From positions 1 through 5,903 of the forward strand of contig SWDL01000214.1 in NCBI GenBank assembly GCA_005116795.1: DNA of 5,903 nt, read 5' to 3'. The DNA comes from Nitrospira sp. (lineage in GTDB: Bacteria > Nitrospirota > Nitrospiria > Nitrospirales > Nitrospiraceae). The translations under genes and the position numbers were made by a program. Positions 5,160 through 5,903 of this stretch are shown here, piece by piece (positions within the stretch are counted from its first letter, which is position 1; each line of letters begins with the position of its first letter). The notes beneath the pieces are model-generated. The model was not told where the DNA came from and searched no databases. It saw only the letters and a list, made by a program, of their open reading frames with translations.

Positions 5160-5903
5160 ATGACCACGATCCTCGCCGGCATGCTCATGGCGATCGTGCT
5201 CGGGCCGCTCCCGGCTTGGGCCCTGGACCACGACAATCTGGACCCCAATCGACCGATCCAGATGGAGGATGCCTATGCCGTTCCGAAGGGGGAAATCGGT
5301 CTCGAAAGCGGCGTGCGGCTCAATGATCGGCGAGCGGGCAGGACACGCATCACCTTCCAACCTCAGATCATTTACGGGGCCTTCGACAACACGCAAGTCG
5401 AAATCCAAGGCGACCTGTTCACCGAGCCGCACTCGGTTGTGGGCGCGAACAAATCCGGGGACCTGCATCTCGGCCTGCTCTACAACTTCAATACGGAAAC
5501 CCTCACGGTGCCGGCCTTCGCGATTCGGGTGGAAGCGGATGTCCCCACAGGCGTGCGATCGAAGGGGATCGACACGGCAGTGATGGGGGTGCTCACCAGG
5601 TCCTTCGACCGGCTTCGGGCTCATCTCAACGCCGGCTATACCCTGCTTGGATCACCGCAGGGGCAGGAACGCCGCGGCGGCTATCGAGTGACGGCGGCTC
5701 TCAGCTATCCGATCGGGTACCCGCATCGGTTTCGGGACACGCTGATTCTGGATGTGTACACCCGCCAGTCTGATCTTGTGGGCCGGCGCAATCATACCGG
5801 CATCGAATTCGGGCTCCGGCATCAACTCAGCTCACGGATCGTGGTGGACACAGGGGTGGGGACCGAGGTGCTGGGCCCGACCGATCGCTCGGCGCTCACC
5901 GGA
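5160..5903 (+). CDS. Outer-membrane beta-barrel protein, PF13557-like, 3' end cut by window edge
   Basis: 248 codons are visible with no stop before the right edge. The N-terminus MTTILAGMLMAIVLGPLPAW is a signal peptide, with a likely cut after AWA22. Mature sequence starts LDHDNLDPNRPIQMEDAYAV and continues GEIGLESGVRL (45-55), alternating strands such as RITFQPQIIYGAFDNTQVEI (63-82), LHLGLLYNF (102-110) and FAIRVEADVPTG (120-131), and later TLILDVYTRQS and TGIEFGLRHQL. This amphipathic strand pattern and the opening motif resemble the family named MetA-pathway of phenol degradation (PF13557), outer-membrane barrels often annotated as transporters; that name says little about substrate. An alternative GTG start at 5154 overlaps the upstream TGA (GTGA). 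Neither start has a free ribosome site, so translational coupling with the lipoprotein gene is likely. Confidence 0.87.
   Translation, partial: MTTILAGMLMAIVLGPLPAWALDHDNLDPNRPIQMEDAYAVPKGEIGLESGVRLNDRRAGRTRITFQPQIIYGAFDNTQVEIQGDLFTEPHSVVGANKSGDLHLGLLYNFNTETLTVPAFAIRVEADVPTGVRSKGIDTAVMGVLTRSFDRLRAHLNAGYTLLGSPQGQERRGGYRVTAALSYPIGYPHRFRDTLILDVYTRQSDLVGRRNHTGIEFGLRHQLSSRIVVDTGVGTEVLGPTDRSALTG

Noticed and set aside
5142..5624. 160-codon minus-strand frame under the barrel gene
   Set aside because: Antisense shadow of a well-supported outer-membrane protein; rich in His, Arg and Glu with no recognisable domain.

Overview
The window looks like a piece of a moderately GC-rich chromosome from a Gram-negative, diderm bacterium. 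A periplasmic MlaC-type lipid carrier, a lipoprotein with a lipobox and an outer-membrane beta-barrel protein all imply an outer membrane. The mix of short hypothetical genes, a BON-domain gene, a DsrE-like gene and a GGGGACAGACACC-type palindromic repeat reminds me of Nitrospira (Nitrospirota), but that placement is inference; no rRNA or other marker gene is present.

Left part (1-1302), all minus strand. A DUF1841-like gene runs off the left edge. Just upstream of it lies a 72-bp imperfect palindrome of REP type. Then comes a tight pair of small genes of unknown function: a basic 67-residue protein followed, with an 8-bp overlap, by an acidic 90-residue protein. They have a plausible promoter (perfect TTGACA) framed by two perfect inverted repeats.

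Middle (1430-2641), minus strand. A membrane-bound fatty acid hydroxylase/sterol desaturase-family protein is followed after 42 bp by a small DsrE/DsrF-like protein with a CxxC motif. They probably share a transcript. Their upstream region (2642-2857) also carries, on the plus strand, an extended -10 promoter (TGGTATAAT) in front of a BON-domain gene that appears cut off in the middle of the domain.

Right part (2858-5903). The BON remnant converges on mlaC (minus strand), which encodes a secreted phospholipid-binding protein. After about 400 bp without a convincing gene, a plus-strand pair begins: a 323-residue lipoprotein that I cannot assign to a family, then a translationally adjacent outer-membrane protein resembling the PF13557 (MetA-pathway phenol degradation) barrels, cut by the right edge. 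The pair probably works together at the outer membrane; its substrate is not visible here.

The most unusual item is the lipoprotein. It carries two copies of an F-D-x-x-H-x-L-H-(x4)-D-I motif exactly 140 residues apart, suggesting a duplicated helical, possibly metal-binding, unit. I found no CRISPR array, tRNA, rRNA, transposase or recognisable defence system.
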